This document shows, in pieces, positions 62,950 to 64,000 of a DNA stretch of 64,000 nt; positions within the stretch are counted from its first letter, which is position 1; each line of letters begins with the position of its first letter. The position numbers were made by a program, and so were the translations under genes. This DNA is from Verrucomicrobiia bacterium. GTDB taxonomy: Bacteria > Verrucomicrobiota > Verrucomicrobiia > Opitutales > Opitutaceae. The notes under the pieces are model-generated. The model saw only the letters and a program-made list of their open reading frames with translations. It was not told the DNA's origin and did not search any database. The stretch lies in assembly GCA_011525695.1 (NCBI GenBank), contig WYBX01000077.1, positions 19,877-83,876 on the forward strand. Direction: 5' to 3'.

Positions 62950-63852
62950 ATGACCTCCGCCACCTCCACCTTGCCGCAGTCTCCGCACGTCGAACCCATC
63001 GAACAGGGCTCGTCGCTCTGGCACGATGCCTGGCTGCGGCTGCGAAAGAACCGGATCGCTGTCTTTGGAATGTGGGCGCTCGGGCTGGTCACGCTGGCCT
63101 GCCTCGTCGGCCCCTTCCTCAGCCCGTTCGGCTACGAGTCGCAGGACCTCGATCTCGGCGCCTCCGCCCCCGGCGCCCGGCACTGGCTGGGCACCGACAC
63201 GCTCGGCCGCGATCTGCTGGTCCGGATGCTGTATGGCGGCCGGGTCTCGCTCGGCGTCGGGCTCTGTGCCACGTTCGTCGCGCTCAGCATTGGCGTCGTC
63301 TATGGCGCGATTGCGGGCTTTTTCGGCGGCAAGCGGGATGCCTTCATGATGCGGGCGGTCGACATCATGTATTCGCTGCCCTTCCCGATCTTCGTGATCC
63401 TGCTGATGGTCTTCTTTGGCCGGAACATCGTCCTGCTCTTCGTCGCGATCGGTGCGGTCGAATGGCTGACGATGGCGCGGATTGTCCGCAGCCAGGTGAT
63501 GGCGGTGAAACGGATGGAATTCATCGAGGCGGCCCGCTCGCTCGGGTTCGGCCGGCGCCGGATCATCTTCCGGCACATCCTGCCGAACATCCTCGGCCCG
63601 ATCATCGTCTACACCACGCTCACCATCCCGGCGGTCATGCTGCTCGAGGCGTTCCTCAGCTTCCTCGGGCTCGGCGTTCAGCCGCCGATGAGTTCCTGGG
63701 GCGGGCTGATCAAGGACGGGGCGGAGAAGATGGAGGAGTTTCCCTGGCTGCTGGTGTTTCCCGGGTTCATCTTTTCGCTGACGCTGTTCTCGTTGAACTT
63801 CCTGGGCGACGGGCTGCGCGACGCGCTGGATGTGCGATCCTCGAAAGATTGA
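62950..63852 (+). CDS. oppC: Oligopeptide ABC transporter permease
   Basis: 300 residues. The cytoplasmic N-terminus ends SLWHDAWLRLRKNRIAVFGM, then FLSPFGYESQDLDLGASAPG and HWLGTDTLGRDLLVRMLYGG, the diagnostic OppC/DppC segment. The EAA loop is MEFIEAARSLGFGRRRIIFR, and the last helices are FLSFLGLGVQPPMSSWGGLI and FPGFIFSLTLFSLNFLGDGL. It pairs with OppB. The ATPase genes are not within the remaining 148 bp, where no gene is recognised. Confidence 0.95.
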   Translation: MTSATSTLPQSPHVEPIEQGSSLWHDAWLRLRKNRIAVFGMWALGLVTLACLVGPFLSPFGYESQDLDLGASAPGARHWLGTDTLGRDLLVRMLYGGRVSLGVGLCATFVALSIGVVYGAIAGFFGGKRDAFMMRAVDIMYSLPFPIFVILLMVFFGRNIVLLFVAIGAVEWLTMARIVRSQVMAVKRMEFIEAARSLGFGRRRIIFRHILPNILGPIIVYTTLTIPAVMLLEAFLSFLGLGVQPPMSSWGGLIKDGAEKMEEFPWLLVFPGFIFSLTLFSLNFLGDGLRDALDVRSSKD

Positions 63853-64000
63853 AATTCCGTTGACGGATTCGGGGTCCGAACCCCACGAGCCAACCATAGC
63901 ACGGTGAAATCCAGCGTGCCAAAAATGAGAGACGCGTTGGGCAGCTTCTCGGCTACGAACCTTCCGTGGACGGATCAAATCTCGCCTACATCTGACTGAA

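Noticed and set aside
63860..63900. tRNA-like T-arm (GGGGTCCGAACCCC) near the right edge
   Set aside because: The upstream 60 bp cannot form D and anticodon arms and no acceptor pairing was found, so it is treated as a simple hairpin.

Overview
The window reads as chromosomal DNA from a high-GC, Gram-negative heterotroph, most likely a member of the Verrucomicrobiota close to the Opitutales. The reasons are the density of secreted sulfatases and polysaccharide-degrading enzymes, large SusC-like TonB-dependent receptors with an N-terminal CarboxypepD_reg-like domain, FG-GAP, PQQ-propeller and EF-hand secreted proteins, a LacI regulator of carbohydrate type, and many intergenic palindromic repeats. 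This placement is an inference from gene content; no rRNA or tRNA gene was seen.

Layout. 1-5.4 kb: minus-strand cluster of an MFS hexuronate-type transporter and three sulfatase loci. One has its active-site residues replaced and one is an internally deleted pseudogene. 5.7-10.7 kb: sugar isomerase-like TIM-barrel protein, a Tat-exported DUF3604/PHP-like protein broken by one missing G, an SGNH hydrolase and a PL11 rhamnogalacturonan lyase. 10.8-20.7 kb: CLC antiporter, PhoD phosphatase, TlpA-like thioredoxin, an amtB-glnB nitrogen operon behind a near-consensus sigma-54 promoter, a PfkB kinase, tmk and holB. 20.9-27.4 kb: minus-strand operon of a DegT aminotransferase, an APC permease, a sulfatase and a GH3 enzyme. 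27.7-37.2 kb: a tight minus-strand operon of a 1358-residue double-propeller protein with a methyltransferase-like insert, an unrecognised membrane-anchored protein, an FtsX/MacB-type ABC permease with its ATPase, and a PucC-family MFS protein. A CehA/McbA-type gene remnant follows it. 37.4-49.2 kb: two TonB receptors, an EF-hand protein flanked by two 42-bp palindromes, a PhoA phosphatase, a LacI regulator with a palindromic operator at its own start, an FG-GAP protein and a flavoprotein. 49.6-57.3 kb: WYL regulator, a collapsed IS1182-family element with palindromic ends, a BRO-type remnant and a decayed type I-G (formerly I-U) CRISPR-Cas locus. 57.3-64 kb: second PhoD-type phosphatase, a DTW tRNA-modification protein and an opp peptide-uptake operon interrupted by about 500 bp of palindromic repeats.

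The most striking part is 50.6-57.3 kb. Several genes there (transposase, BRO protein, two cas3 helicases, csb3, csb1, csb2) have lost discrete segments. The surviving pieces still abut with operon-like ATGA overlaps. The truncated csb2 frame runs directly into CRISPR repeats. No cas1, cas2 or cas4 is present. The same kind of internal collapse is seen in a sulfatase near 2 kb.

Biologically the window describes a degrader of sulfated and pectic polysaccharides. It carries exported sulfatases, lyase, GH3 and esterase with MFS, APC and TonB uptake, alongside phosphorus scavenging (three phosphatases), nitrogen scavenging (AmtB/PII) and oligopeptide uptake.
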